Below the pieces are notes generated by a model. The model ran no database searches. It saw nothing but the letters and a program-made list of their open reading frames with translations, and was not told the origin of the DNA. The position numbers and the translations under genes are program-made. Below are positions 54,876 to 64,000 of a DNA stretch of 64,000 nucleotides, one piece after another (the stretch's first letter is position 1; each line of letters starts with the position of its first letter). The DNA comes from Pictodentalium vernedei (Eukaryota; Mollusca; Scaphopoda; Dentaliida; Dentaliidae), in NCBI GenBank assembly GCA_031216915.1, contig CM062292.1, positions 71,282,956-71,346,955 of the forward strand. The letters run 5' to 3'.

Positions 54876-55060
54876 TTGGTGTTTATGGTCCCATTTCTGT
54901 ATCGTGGTCACGTGGATATCAAGTCCAGCCAAATGTTTATACACAAACAATTTTAGAGGCTTTCGATCCCAGGCATTGGTGGCCTGGTTCTATTTTACTA
55001 GTAAATCTGCTTTTTTACAACAGGGAACAAGCACCGCTTCACTTTCAGGAGTTTCGATGG
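54876..55060 (-). repeat. Rep-G block, decayed
   Basis: TATTGGTGTTTATGGTCCCA, GTGGATATCAAGTCCAGCC, CAGGCATTGGTGGCCTGG, TCTATTTTACTAGTAAAT and GAACAAGCACCGCTTCAC keep family order. A G run of about 10 follows. Confidence 0.6.
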
Positions 55061-55609
55061 GGAGGGGGGGGGGGATGTCCGAATGATGTTTTAATGTAGT
55101 CCTGTTGTAACTAAAGATATTGTGGCAGTAGTTTAGATTTAACGGTCATGTTAATTGAAATGGATAAAATACATTAACTGCGTTCAGGGACATGCAATGT
55201 GATTCACCCAGTCCCTCCAACCATGGAATTCGAACCAAAGATTTATGCAGTGAACTCAAATTCGGTTCGCGGCCCAATTAATGAAATTTCGGCTCAAAAT
55301 GAAGACTCACTGGTTGAAATTTATCCTGCGTTTACACTTTTTGATCTAGTATTTTTGAGGTAATAACTGCTTTTCCTTAAGTATGCACCAGTTAAAACTC
55401 ATTGCCGACAACTCCCTTGGTTTAACATTCGCCGTTATCTAAAACTTCCACGAATAACGAGTGTAGTATTTAAAATTGACCGGCATCCTTTTTAATGAAT
55501 CTGCATTTTCAGAAAACGTTTTTTGTTCAAATACAAACATGCAGCCTGACCGAAAGGTCTTTCCCTTGCGTTTTTTGAAATGCGCGTTTTCAGCGTGTTA
55601 TTGTCCTCG

Positions 55610-55860
55610 TTAACCCTTTACCCAACGTAACGGCCAAAACCGGCCAGCGCTATTCTCAAAACTCGACAATTAATTTTCAAAGTATTTTCATTTTTTGTCT
55701 CAAAAACATAGGTTATGACCCCTCGTTGGAACGAGCTCGTCGAGCTCGTTCCAACGAGGGGTCATAACCTATGTTTTTGAGACAAAAAATGAAAAAATTT
55801 AGTTATTCAAGAATTTTTTTTGCAAGTGTCGTCTGCTTTTCATGTTAGGTAAAGGGTTAA
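55610..55860. mobile_element. MITE-C copy, TTAA-flanked
   Basis: TTAACCCTTTACCCAACGTA to GTTAGGTAAAGGGTTAA. The core palindrome is perfect and the copy is nearly identical to 42688-42937, so both are recent. Confidence 0.9.
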
Positions 55861-56166
55861 GTTATAGCAAAGGATAACCGACCAATTATAAACTTCAAAT
55901 TTCAATGTTTTTTTTTTTAAGGGAATTATTTGATCTCTTCACATTAAAACAATTTACAGTGGTTTTAACTTTGATAATGCACGTAACCCAGGACATTGAA
56001 CCAGAAAAATGGCCGTGGCTTTCATCTTCTAATATTTGGCCGATTACTCTGGATACTTGTTTATCTTGACATTTTTAGTATGCAGAGAATTCTTAACCGT
56101 TTGGACACTGGTGTTATCGTCTATGTCAGTTCAAAGGCCGCAATTTAAAGAATCCATATTTGGGGA

Positions 56167-56217
56167 TAGACCAATTATTTTAAACGTGCAGCCTTGGGGT
56201 TGCACGTTGAAGATCTT
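56167..56217. repeat. Hairpin-H copy 3
   Basis: TAGACCAATTATTTTAAACG with TGCAGCC pairs with GGTTGCACGTTGAAGATC round TTGG; the right outer arm has decayed. Confidence 0.65.
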
Positions 56218-56368
56218 GCATTGTAATCATTTATCAGCCATGTCACTTAAGGAAATTAAAAGGTATCGCCTTCCTGGGCCGTAAAGTGGCCTCTCGTTCA
56301 AATGGTTAACTTGATAACGTTATATTGGTAGCAAATTGCAGCTTTATCCAAGGAGGGATTCAATTCCT

Positions 56369-56579
56369 TTGCCGGTGTGACAGGAATGAGTCCGTAGGAA
56401 CGTTAGTCCCTCTGGACTATTATTCCGCGGAATTATAGTCCTAGGTCTGACATTTCTAGGAATAGTAGTCCGGCGGACTACTATTCCTAGAAATGTTAGA
56501 CCTAGGACTATAATTCCGCGGAATAATAGTCCAGAGGGACTAATTTTCCTACGGACTATCCTTCCTGTCACACCGGCAA
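56369..56579. repeat. 211-bp near-perfect palindrome made of smaller palindromes
   Basis: Arms of about 105 bases from TTGCCGGTGTGACAGGAA to the inverse, meeting at AGTAGTCC/GGCGGACTACT near 56474 with almost no spacer. Few mismatches were seen. Within each arm are smaller inverted words: TATTCCGCGGAAT, AGTCCTAGG, CTAGGAATAGTAG. GGACTA/TAGTCC and GGAAT/ATTCC recur throughout. Single copy in the window; no target duplication resolved. Confidence 0.9.
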
Positions 56580-56589
56580 CACCTGTACT

Positions 56590-59480
56590 TTTTGCAATAT
56601 GGACTTTTTGGAAAGAATCTCTAAAGCTAGTATTTTTTAGTTGGAGTGAAGGGGGTGGGCTTTCGTTAATTTTGATTATTTTTGATGCAAGTTGAATAGA
56701 AATGTAATCGACCGGTCCCCACTAGTGGTAGAGACTTAATGAATAGTTAATACAGATATTGATAAGAGTGGGGGGGGGGGGGATGTCTAGTTTTGATAAT
56801 ACTATTTAGTGCGGTAAGTTCAGGCAACGAAGAGAGTTTACTGCATGGTAATTAAGATCAGAACTTAGGAGTGATGGTGGGGGTATCTCCGTCTTGTCCA
56901 GATGAAGAGGTAATAAAACTTAATAGATTTTCTAGGTACCTGGGTATTTTTAATTCATATCCGTTCCAAAGTGTCAAGGGGATAGCTTAATGTTGATTTG
57001 TTTATAAGAGTATATATTTTCGATTACCTCTCACTGGGCTAAATATATGAAGCGTAAAGATAAGGATATGACTGACCGAAAACCGATTTGTCACCTAGAC
57101 CAGCAATAGTTCAAGCGTTGCTAATTAAGCGTGGAATTTTAGTTCCGTTATCGCAGGTCTAGCGAACCCATTTAGAAGCCATCCGATAACCGATTCAAGA
57201 CGCATGGGACACCAGCGTTCTCCTGCAGGCATTCTGTATAATTATGTCCCGTTAGCAGGCAATTGTAAAACAGTACATCGCACATGCTCCGGACACACCT
57301 ATTACGTGTATAGCCAGTCACCGACGGTCAGGATATACCGAAATGAGTGTTTCAAAAGGAACGTTAAAGCGAATATTAAATTAAGATAGATCTAGGCGGC
57401 AAAGTTCAAAAGGGATTGAACTGAGAATTCATGTTCCGGGTATCGAAATAAAAACTGCGGGTTTCTCGAAACATTCATTACAGTCTGAAGGCGTGCAAGT
57501 CTGGGTGTCGGGCGAGGATAAGGGGGGGGGGGGGGGTCCCATGCTATAGGTTAGAGGTGCTGCATCTGCGAAGGTATAGGCACGTTGTAGTGTTTGGGAA
57601 CCACAGAGGTCATTTAAAATAGGGGCAGTCGCGGGCCAAGTCGGTGGCCATATGTGAGTAGGAACGAGGTCGGGGAGTTATTAATATTTGGTAAGACGGC
57701 ATACCTGTTACAGAAGGCAATACAATCGTAGACATAGTAGGCTTGCCTGTATGAACATTATTCCGAGATAAACGTAGGTGAGAGTTTAACCTCATTGGTG
57801 GCGACTGCTTACGTGAAAAGCGTTCGTCAAGTGACAATATGTAAGTAGCCGTGTGACGGCAGTGGTAGAGCGACATTCTGTCACTTGTTTGAACACAGGC
57901 GTCCGACAAGGTGAAAATATGTTAGTGGTCGTGCGACGGCCTCGAAAGAATGAAGTGAAAAGGCGACCGAAGTTCAACACCAGCGACAACCGAGAATGAG
58001 GGTCCACAAGTGACAAATTAATGAAAGACAAATTACCATTGTCATTTTTATTTGTATATATGAATGGTAATTTGTGACTTGTATTAAATCCAATGAATCG
58101 GGAAACAAAACGTCAATCACGCCTACCCAGTTTGAGTAATATATTTATATACATCACTGAAAAATTTATAAAATTTCAATGAAACCCTGTTGATTTATTT
58201 TTTTCAAATAAGTCTTTGACCCCTTCAGGATAACTACCAACACAAAAAACGAAAGCGGGCGGGTTCGTTACGGTCAGACATATGTTCACGCACGGGTTCA
58301 GGCAACACTCCTGGAGCTTTGGTCGAACACGCGGCATAAATCTATTTTCCCCAGCAGCGACAAAGCCCGGTTTTCGACACAAAACTTTAGCTTTCAGATG
58401 GAGTCGATGTTTGGGTTTCTAAGAAACCCAATTTCTTGTACGATACCATCATGTGACATGCTTTCTATATTGACACTAGAATATGGCATGGTTAAATTGT
58501 GCACGAGGTGTCCTTCAATTACATTACTTCTAGGGCAGAAAGAAGTTTCCAAGTCAGAATCGAAATGGTGGCCGTGATAAGAGTGGATCAATAGTTTCGC
58601 AGCCATTTGGAAATTTTCGAATCTCCATGATTCGAAAGTCTTGGCAAATATCCATTCTTGGAACTATAGCCAAGCTAAAAATTTGGTATTAATTGTCAAT
58701 AGAATTAGATTATGAACAGTGTTAATCCCGATAAAGGCATTTTCTATTAGACAGAATATGAGAAAAATTATTAATGACCAGTTGATTAATGCAAGTTTAT
58801 ACAGGTTTTGTCATAACTTTCTATAATTGTTTAATGTTGATAAGTTACTGTACCTATATAAGTTTGTTGTATTCTTGTATAGAGAGATACGGATAGCCGA
58901 TTAGGAAACTTATGAGGAAGGTCTGGCCACCAACCCTTGTCAATCTTTGTACTATTATTAAATTTGTTCAAGTGTAAAGACATTTAGTTTCAGTATTTCA
59001 GAAAGCGAATTCCCCAGTTCAGAATTTATCTGTGACCAGTCCCCCGTGGTTATAGAACTATGAAATCTACTTTTTAGAAGACCAGATGTTGGATTTCAGA
59101 AAGGTCTCCGGTTCTGAACTTTTATTTCAATTTTTGGAATATTCCGCATATTATATTGACAGTCGGAAACAGAAAATCAGTCTCCGTCGATATTTAATGC
59201 ACGGGTCGAGTCTAACCTGAATACAAATTTGAGTCGGGGGGGGGGGGGGAGACAAATTTCTAGTTTATTGTTTGACGATGCTATATCTGCATGGCGGACT
59301 TGATCAAAAAATTCTAAATACTGGTATATCCGATTCGTGATTAGTATTCGAAATAAGATCAGCGGATCCAAAGATATTTGTCAGTCAAGTTTAGAATGTG
59401 CAGGGTTTGGGGAGATTCTGAAAATTATTCTACGACCAGCTCCATTTCTTGAAAGTATGGTGATGTACAGTGAATTGCAC
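56590..59480. other. Long stretch without recognised genes or shared repeats
   Basis: Minus-strand open frames at 57610-57909 and 57792-58031 overlap in different frames and show no domain. A short hairpin (ACAAATTACCATTGTCAT and its inverse) lies at about 58028-58076. G runs occur at 56770, 57522 and 59236. Confidence 0.4.
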
Positions 59481-59490
59481 TCCAGCAGCT

Positions 59491-59734
59491 TTAACCCTTT
59501 ACGTAACATGAAAAGCAGACGACACGTGCAAAAAATATTCTTGAATAACTAATTTTCTCTCATTTTTTGTCTCAAAAACATGAGTTATGACCCCTCGTTG
59601 GAACGAGCTCGACGAGCTCGTTCCAACGAGGGGTCATAACCTATGTTTGAGACAAAATGAAAATATATTGAAAATTGGCGATTTTTGTGAATAGCGCTGG
59701 CCCCTTTTGGCCTTTACGTTGGGTAAAGGGTTAA
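59491..59734. mobile_element. MITE-C copy, opposite orientation
   Basis: TTAACCCTTTACGTAACATG at the left and CGTTGGGTAAAGGGTTAA at the right, TTAA on both sides. The core GGAACGAGCTCGACGAGCTCG is perfect. Confidence 0.9.
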
Positions 59735-59770
59735 CAATGGAGTTCTCTCGGGAATTCACTGAATTTCTAA

Positions 59771-59880
59771 TTAGGGGACGTGACAACAGTTACTTATTTC
59801 CAGTTCTTCATTATACATTAGTTATCCATCGATAAAATCGATTGATAAATGTCGAATAGATGGGGATAAGTAACTTGTCT
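59771..59880. repeat. Hairpin-D copy 2, decayed
   Basis: GTGACAACAGTTACTTATTT at the left and GGGGATAAGTAACTTGTC at the right, with ATCGATAAAATCGATTGAT at the centre. Same termini as 45321-45416. Confidence 0.65.
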
Positions 59881-59924
59881 CTTCAGTAATTAAACCAGGC
59901 GGACATTGAACTGACTGGTAGCTT

Positions 59925-60238
59925 ACACTTAAACATAACTGGTTGTGTGATCCTGTCATGAAATGCGCATAAATAGCACGTTTATCTGCGCGTTAATGTA
60001 CGCGTTATGACCATAGCAAGGCTATCAAATATTCTGCACGTATGGCCTGTGCACAAGCAATATTTCAGGCAATGGACCATCGGGTAACCCGGAGATCCAT
60101 TGGCAGAAACATTGCCCGTGTTTGCCTCGAGAACCTGCCGTGCTTTGGATGCCATTCAATATGGCAAGTTTGCAATTCCCATGCACAATTAAGCCTAGAT
60201 AAGCGCACAGTTCGTGACAGGACTTCTCGTTTTAACTA
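59925..60238. mobile_element. MITE-A copy 3, inverse and diverged
   Basis: The right end GACAGGACTTCTCGTTTTAA matches the MITE-A end; the left end has decayed. The core GGACCATCGGGTAACCCGG, the CAAGCAATATTTCAGG and GCAGAAACATTGCCCGTG arms and AGCCTAGATAAGCGCAC are all present. The order of arms shows it lies opposite to copies 1 and 2. Confidence 0.85.
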
Positions 60239-60729
60239 TATTTTACAATTAACGAATTTGTTAATTGTTCGGCCAGGTGCAGGGGCATGTTTATAAATAC
60301 CTCGTTTACAAGAGGAATTCAGTAGTTTGAGTGCATTGGGAATAGCTCGCCACTGAGTTACAGAAAAATTCACTTCCATTTTTGTTATTAATATTGTTTT
60401 GACCGGCGATTGGAATGTTTGTTCCGCCGACAGGGACAAGTTTAAGGTTTCTGATGAGTTAGTATAGCCTGATGACTAAGTCAATAAAATGAAGATTAAC
60501 AGGTTTAATGTTTTAAATGTGCTATGAAAGATAATTGCTATTATATTTCCATAATTTCTGCCATCCTCCGACATTCTTTCACAGGAAATGAAACTAAACT
60601 GAAAAAAAACGGAAATTTATCCTTTGAAATAACCAATTTTCCCAAATGAAAATTCGGTAAGTTTCCATGAAAATGTTTCATGCAAATTTAAATAAATTTT
60701 CATTTATTTAATCGAGTTTAACAATTTCA

Positions 60730-61016
60730 ACAGTAAGGGTCGTTTTGAGTGTTTTATGAGTGGAGGAAACTGCAGTACCCCCCGAGAGCCATCGAGCAAT
60801 GGAGAGCATATGTCGCACTCGCCAATGTACTAACTGCACCAGAGCAGGGTTAGCATAGGTTGAAGCCACGTGCAATATGTACGTGCAGTACGCCTAAGTA
60901 CTCTGCGCCAGCGTGCCACTCAAGTGGGCAATTTGGATAAAGCGCCGTGTCCAAGGACAATGTTGCTCTTTCGGTTTGAAGTTCAATGCCGTTATCTACT
61001 GAGCTACGACACTTCC
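60730..61016 (-). mobile_element. tRNA-derived SINE, decayed
   Basis: Plus strand: GAGTGGAGGAAACTGCAGTA, CGAGAGCCATCGAGCAATGG, AGCAGGGTTAGCATAGGTTG, TACGTGCAGTACGCCTAAGT, then a head with TATCTACTGAGCTACGACAC (A box inverse). The B box is lost and the GGGCAAGACACTTCA motif has decayed to AAGCGCCGTGTCCAAGG. Confidence 0.7.
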
Positions 61017-61504
61017 ATACACGTATTGTTTGTTTTGCCAAGTTTGTTTTGGGGTTTTTCTGTTGGGGCTTTTTAGTTGAGAAATCATTTGTATGTAGAG
61101 TTTCCTCATATTTTTTTTTAAGTTTGGGCAATAGAACAATATTCAGAATTTACCCCTCTTGATTTTCTGTTGGGGGTGGGTGATGATTATAATACTTAAC
61201 TCGAGTTTCCTTGTCCATTATTTTTCCGTTACTTTATTTCAGCTTTCTTCCATACTTCAGATTTGCGGAGGACGACGTCTTACCAAGGAGGCAATACGAA
61301 TCGAAGTCTTAATTGATCATTTTGGGCATCTAACCAGCGTTTATCAAATTTTAATGTTATTGTTAGTGAAATATGCTAATTTATTATACAATACTTTACA
61401 GGTAAATTAGAATAAGCATCGATTATTTGAAAAATTCACAGACCGTGTTAATTTCTCATTTACCCGAGATTTCTTAATTATGTTAAGTTTTCTTGTTCGT
61501 TTAT

Positions 61505-61790
61505 TGGGTTGACACTACAGACAGCCAGGGTCAGTTTTAGGGGTGGAAGTAAGGAATCCGTATAGGACCGTATAGAGTAGTGGCGCACAATTGTCAAAAC
61601 TCCCATTATATTGGTTGCTGCACAGGTATGGTTAGCAGCGATCACAGGCAAGGGTATCTGCATGTAATACGTTATAGCACAGTATCACCGTGTACCTAAC
61701 AGGGTATTCAAGTCGAAGTGTATTGAACAAGGATAACGCAATTACCGCCGGTCAGTATCAAATCATGGACTAACTTAGTTACCATCAACG
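61505..61790 (-). mobile_element. SINE relic, tail type B
   Basis: GACAGCCAGGGTCAGTTTTA (tail) is followed by highly changed body words (TTGAACAAGGATAACGCAA) and CCGCCGGTCAGTATCAAA at the B-box place. Old copy. Confidence 0.5.
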
Positions 61791-62209
61791 AGAAACAGAC
61801 CAGTCTAAAGGTTTGATGTAGGAGATTACGACGTTTTCCTAGAATAGGTTCCCCCTCCCATATGTTCTAAGGCTTCGTTCCAATAAGGGGAGACCCTTTT
61901 TAGGGAAAAAGGGAATTTTGATTTGTAAATAGCTTCACAATCCATTTGAAAAAATTCATGGAGGGGTTAAAGAGTTCACTATTTGTGTTACTTCAATCGG
62001 GAGACTTTAAAATTGTAGTTATTTCATTCTCTTCACTCAAGCGTATGACCACTCATTGGAATAAGTTCTGTGATCGTTCCCACTAGAAGTCATAAGCTGT
62101 ATCTTATATACTCCAAAAAAGAAAGTGTGCATGCTAAAAAATAACACTAAAGATATATCATTTTCATTCATGGAAATTTTATTCAATCACAGATGAATCA
62201 TTTGATCAA

Positions 62210-62824
62210 CACGAGAAATTTCATTACGCTACGACGAATACTCCTTGGTGCCATGGAGAGTCAAAGACCTAAGGGTCAAACAAAAGTCACACGCTCAATA
62301 TCTGGTATGACCTCCGTCTGCATTCGACTACTGCTGTGCATCTATGGAAGCGAACAAGTAGCATGGAAGTGGGTTAGAGTAGGGTTAGGTTAGGTAGGGT
62401 GTTAGGGTAGGGTAGGGTTAGGTTAGGCTAACCTGACCCTACTCTACACCCACTGCAGTTTGAGCACGACGATGACGTAACGTCAAAATCGGACGAATTA
62501 CAGGTCTTCGCGGACGTAAGCCGTATTCTACCGGTTGATTACTGTTTGAGGATGTATCCGTCTCAGGTTAGGGATGTTCCTGGCTGTCGTCGTTGCCGTT
62601 TGTTGCTGGTTCCAGAAATGGAAGACACGGATATACCGATCTTGTGCAGGGGTGGTAACTGTGGGTCTCCCGGAGCGGGGTCAGTCTCAAACATGTGCAT
62701 GTCGATGGATTAGCCCGTCTTCAGTGTTACGGTGGCAGTTCAAATGCTGGGCAACCTCTTGTGTTCTGCCAGCTCTAATCATACCTAGGGCAAGGAGACG
62801 TTGATTCATTGTCAATCTTGACAT
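62210..62824 (-). mobile_element. Tc1/mariner-type transposon, N-terminal part
   Basis: On the minus strand from ATG 62824: SRLTMNQRLLALGMIRAG, EVAQHLNCHRNT (helix-turn-helix), then after stops PRSGRPTVTTPAQDRYIR and a decayed RRIHPQTVINR. The DDE catalytic region is missing; at 62369-62455 a telomere-like hairpin stands in its place. The hinge and start resemble the transposase at 40821, so the two may belong to the same family. It is dead. Confidence 0.75.
62369..62455. repeat. Degenerate TTAGGG-like repeat in a hairpin
   Basis: Plus strand GTGGGTTAGAGTAGGGTTAG, then TTAGGTAGGGTGTTAGGG and more TAGGG words, then the inverse CTAACCTGACCCTACTCTAC ending ACCCAC. The outer parts pair as an imperfect stem. 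The words are close to the metazoan telomere hexamer but irregular. Confidence 0.75.
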
Positions 62825-63182
62825 GCTAATGTGGAGTCGTTTTAACAGCAGCGCAAGTTTGAATGAACGATAGGAAGGCCTTTAGTGTTTAAATAGCCAA
62901 GGATTCACACTGCTGCATGAATTTTCAGACTCTCCACGTGCAAAACATGCCTTTTCACAAACGGGCAGCACGTCATTTAACGTTGATGCAATTTTAACGG
63001 AGAAAGCTGTTTTTGTGTTCAATATAACTTATTCATTAACAGGTTAACACTCTTTACACCTACGAATTTTTTTTTGAGTTTGATCAATTTCTGCAATGCA
63101 CACTTTTTTTTGTGAGAGTATAGATACGATTGGTAGTCAGTACTAACACTCGTTTTAGATGCAGTGACCCGGAGTGACTGTC

Positions 63183-63417
63183 TTAATCCTTTACCCAACG
63201 TAACGACCAAAACTGGCCAGCGCTATTTACAAAAATCAATTTATTCTTCATTTTTTGTCTCAAAATGTAGGTTATGACGCTTCTTTGGAACGAGCTCTTC
63301 GAGAACGTTCCTATGAGGGTCATAACCTATGTTTTTGAAACAAAAAAAAAAATGAAAAAACAAAATAGTTCATGAATTTTGTTTGCAAGCTGCTTTTCAT
63401 GTTAGGTAAAGGGTTAA
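63183..63417. mobile_element. MITE-C copy, core slightly decayed
   Basis: TTAATCCTTTACCCAACG to GTTAGGTAAAGGGTTAA. The core has changed on one side (GGAACGAGCTCTTCGAGAAC), so the hairpin is no longer perfect. Confidence 0.85.
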
Positions 63418-64000
63418 CTGGGGATAAGTAGACACTGATGCACTGCCTTGTTGACTTGATTCGTTCAATAAAGTTCCTATTTTAAAACTAACAGAAATGG
63501 ACAATGACGTCCATTGCATTTTCGCGGGCGGATCTTTTCTTAGTACCGTTGCTTGTAACAGACTGAGCGCGCCGAAGTTTTCGATCACTTGTGTGAAATT
63601 TTGTATTTGCAATTGGCGCTGGACGGAGCATAAATAAGGGCGGGGGCGTAAATAAGGAATGTAACACCGTTTCCCCCCACTAACATGTTTGTCTGCATCA
63701 CGGTTTTCGATACGATTCGGAATTATGAACTTTCAAGAACTTGAACAAGTCCTGAATTAAGCATATTCAAATTTTGATACCTGGACGACGATTTTCCGTG
63801 GTTTGGGGGGGGGGGGAAATGTAGACGGATTTTAATTTACACAAGGCTATTACAGTCTATGCAGAAGCCGGAAGGCGTTGGATTGTGAGGAAGTTGTCGG
63901 AACCATGAGAGCACTGCACGAAGATGTGCAGAGTGTACTCAAACTGGGAAACATCACAATATAGGTCTCCAATGGCGGTTGAGCCTTAAGTATTTTGTCA
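63418..64000. other. No gene or repeat recognised
   Basis: Unique sequence to the window edge, with a G run of about 11 at 63805. A minus-strand 71-codon frame at 63397-63612 starts within MITE-C and is not convincing. Confidence 0.4.

Noticed and set aside
57610-58031. Two overlapping minus-strand frames as a gene
   Set aside because: They lie in different frames over the same DNA. A partly repeated phrase (GTGTGACGGCAGTGG and GTGCGACGGCCTCG) explains the likeness between them.
61260-61400. Exon between TACTTCAG and CAGGTAAAT (CGGRRLTKEAIRIEV...)
   Set aside because: Splice-like borders and an open frame exist, but there is no partner exon, no known domain, and such borders are frequent by chance.
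1-64000. Retrovirus-like, LTR or Polinton-type elements
   Set aside because: No reverse transcriptase, integrase, protease, capsid or polymerase motif and no pair of long direct terminal repeats was recognised. The direct duplications found have other structures.

Overview
The window reads as intergenic and intronic DNA from an invertebrate animal genome. It is AT-rich, has almost no long open frames, and is packed with short repeats. Likely host: a lophotrochozoan such as a mollusc or brachiopod. This is inferred from tRNA-headed SINEs with interchangeable tails, from elements that open with a GCTCACCTG motif and close with CAGGTGAGCTAAAAA, and from 157-bp units rich in AAGGTCAAGGTCAC, all of which I associate with those genomes. 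No species call is possible from the sequence alone.

Layout. 0-6 kb: a 0.75-kb tandem duplication carrying a tRNA-like SINE head, diverged GC-richer tandem units, a very short possible gene with its own TATA box and polyA signal (2807-3078), and the 3' end of a Tc1-type transposon. 6.4-16.7 kb: four related elements (here E1-E4) built from about 165-bp tandem units. 17.4-24.1 kb: a direct duplication of about 3-3.5 kb in which each copy has gained a different small transposon, with an inner array alternating 179 and about 335 bp. 24-32 kb: SINEs, a TA-flanked element interrupted by a MITE, an element with long inverted ends, and a cluster of palindromes. 32.8-35.5 kb: a nearly perfect 604-bp tandem duplication with exon-like sequence, then a decayed Tc1-type transposase. 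36-44 kb: more MITEs, SINEs and a second type of Tc1 transposase.

44-50 kb holds the only convincing host gene. It lies on the minus strand, 45887-47178, and its last exon encodes a cysteine-rich repeat protein with a glycine-rich C-terminal domain. A splice acceptor precedes the exon and a polyA signal follows it. Its 5' exon or exons lie above 47.2 kb and are not firmly identified. 50-64 kb returns to MITEs, SINEs and foldback palindromes, including a 211-bp one at 56369-56579, plus another Tc1 relic at 62.2-62.8 kb.

The most informative patterns are in the small DNA transposons. A TTAA-flanked family (MITE-C) and two TA-flanked families (MITE-A and MITE-B) are built round long palindromic cores. 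In both systems the same core occurs inside different outer arms, as if cores and arms were exchanged. No cellular RNA gene, CRISPR array or recognisable virus-like element was found. Repeat-family names used here (MITE-A to F, E1-E4, Rep-G, hairpin-D, hairpin-H) are my own labels. Repeat boundaries were read by eye and are good to a few bases where termini are quoted, otherwise to some tens of bases.
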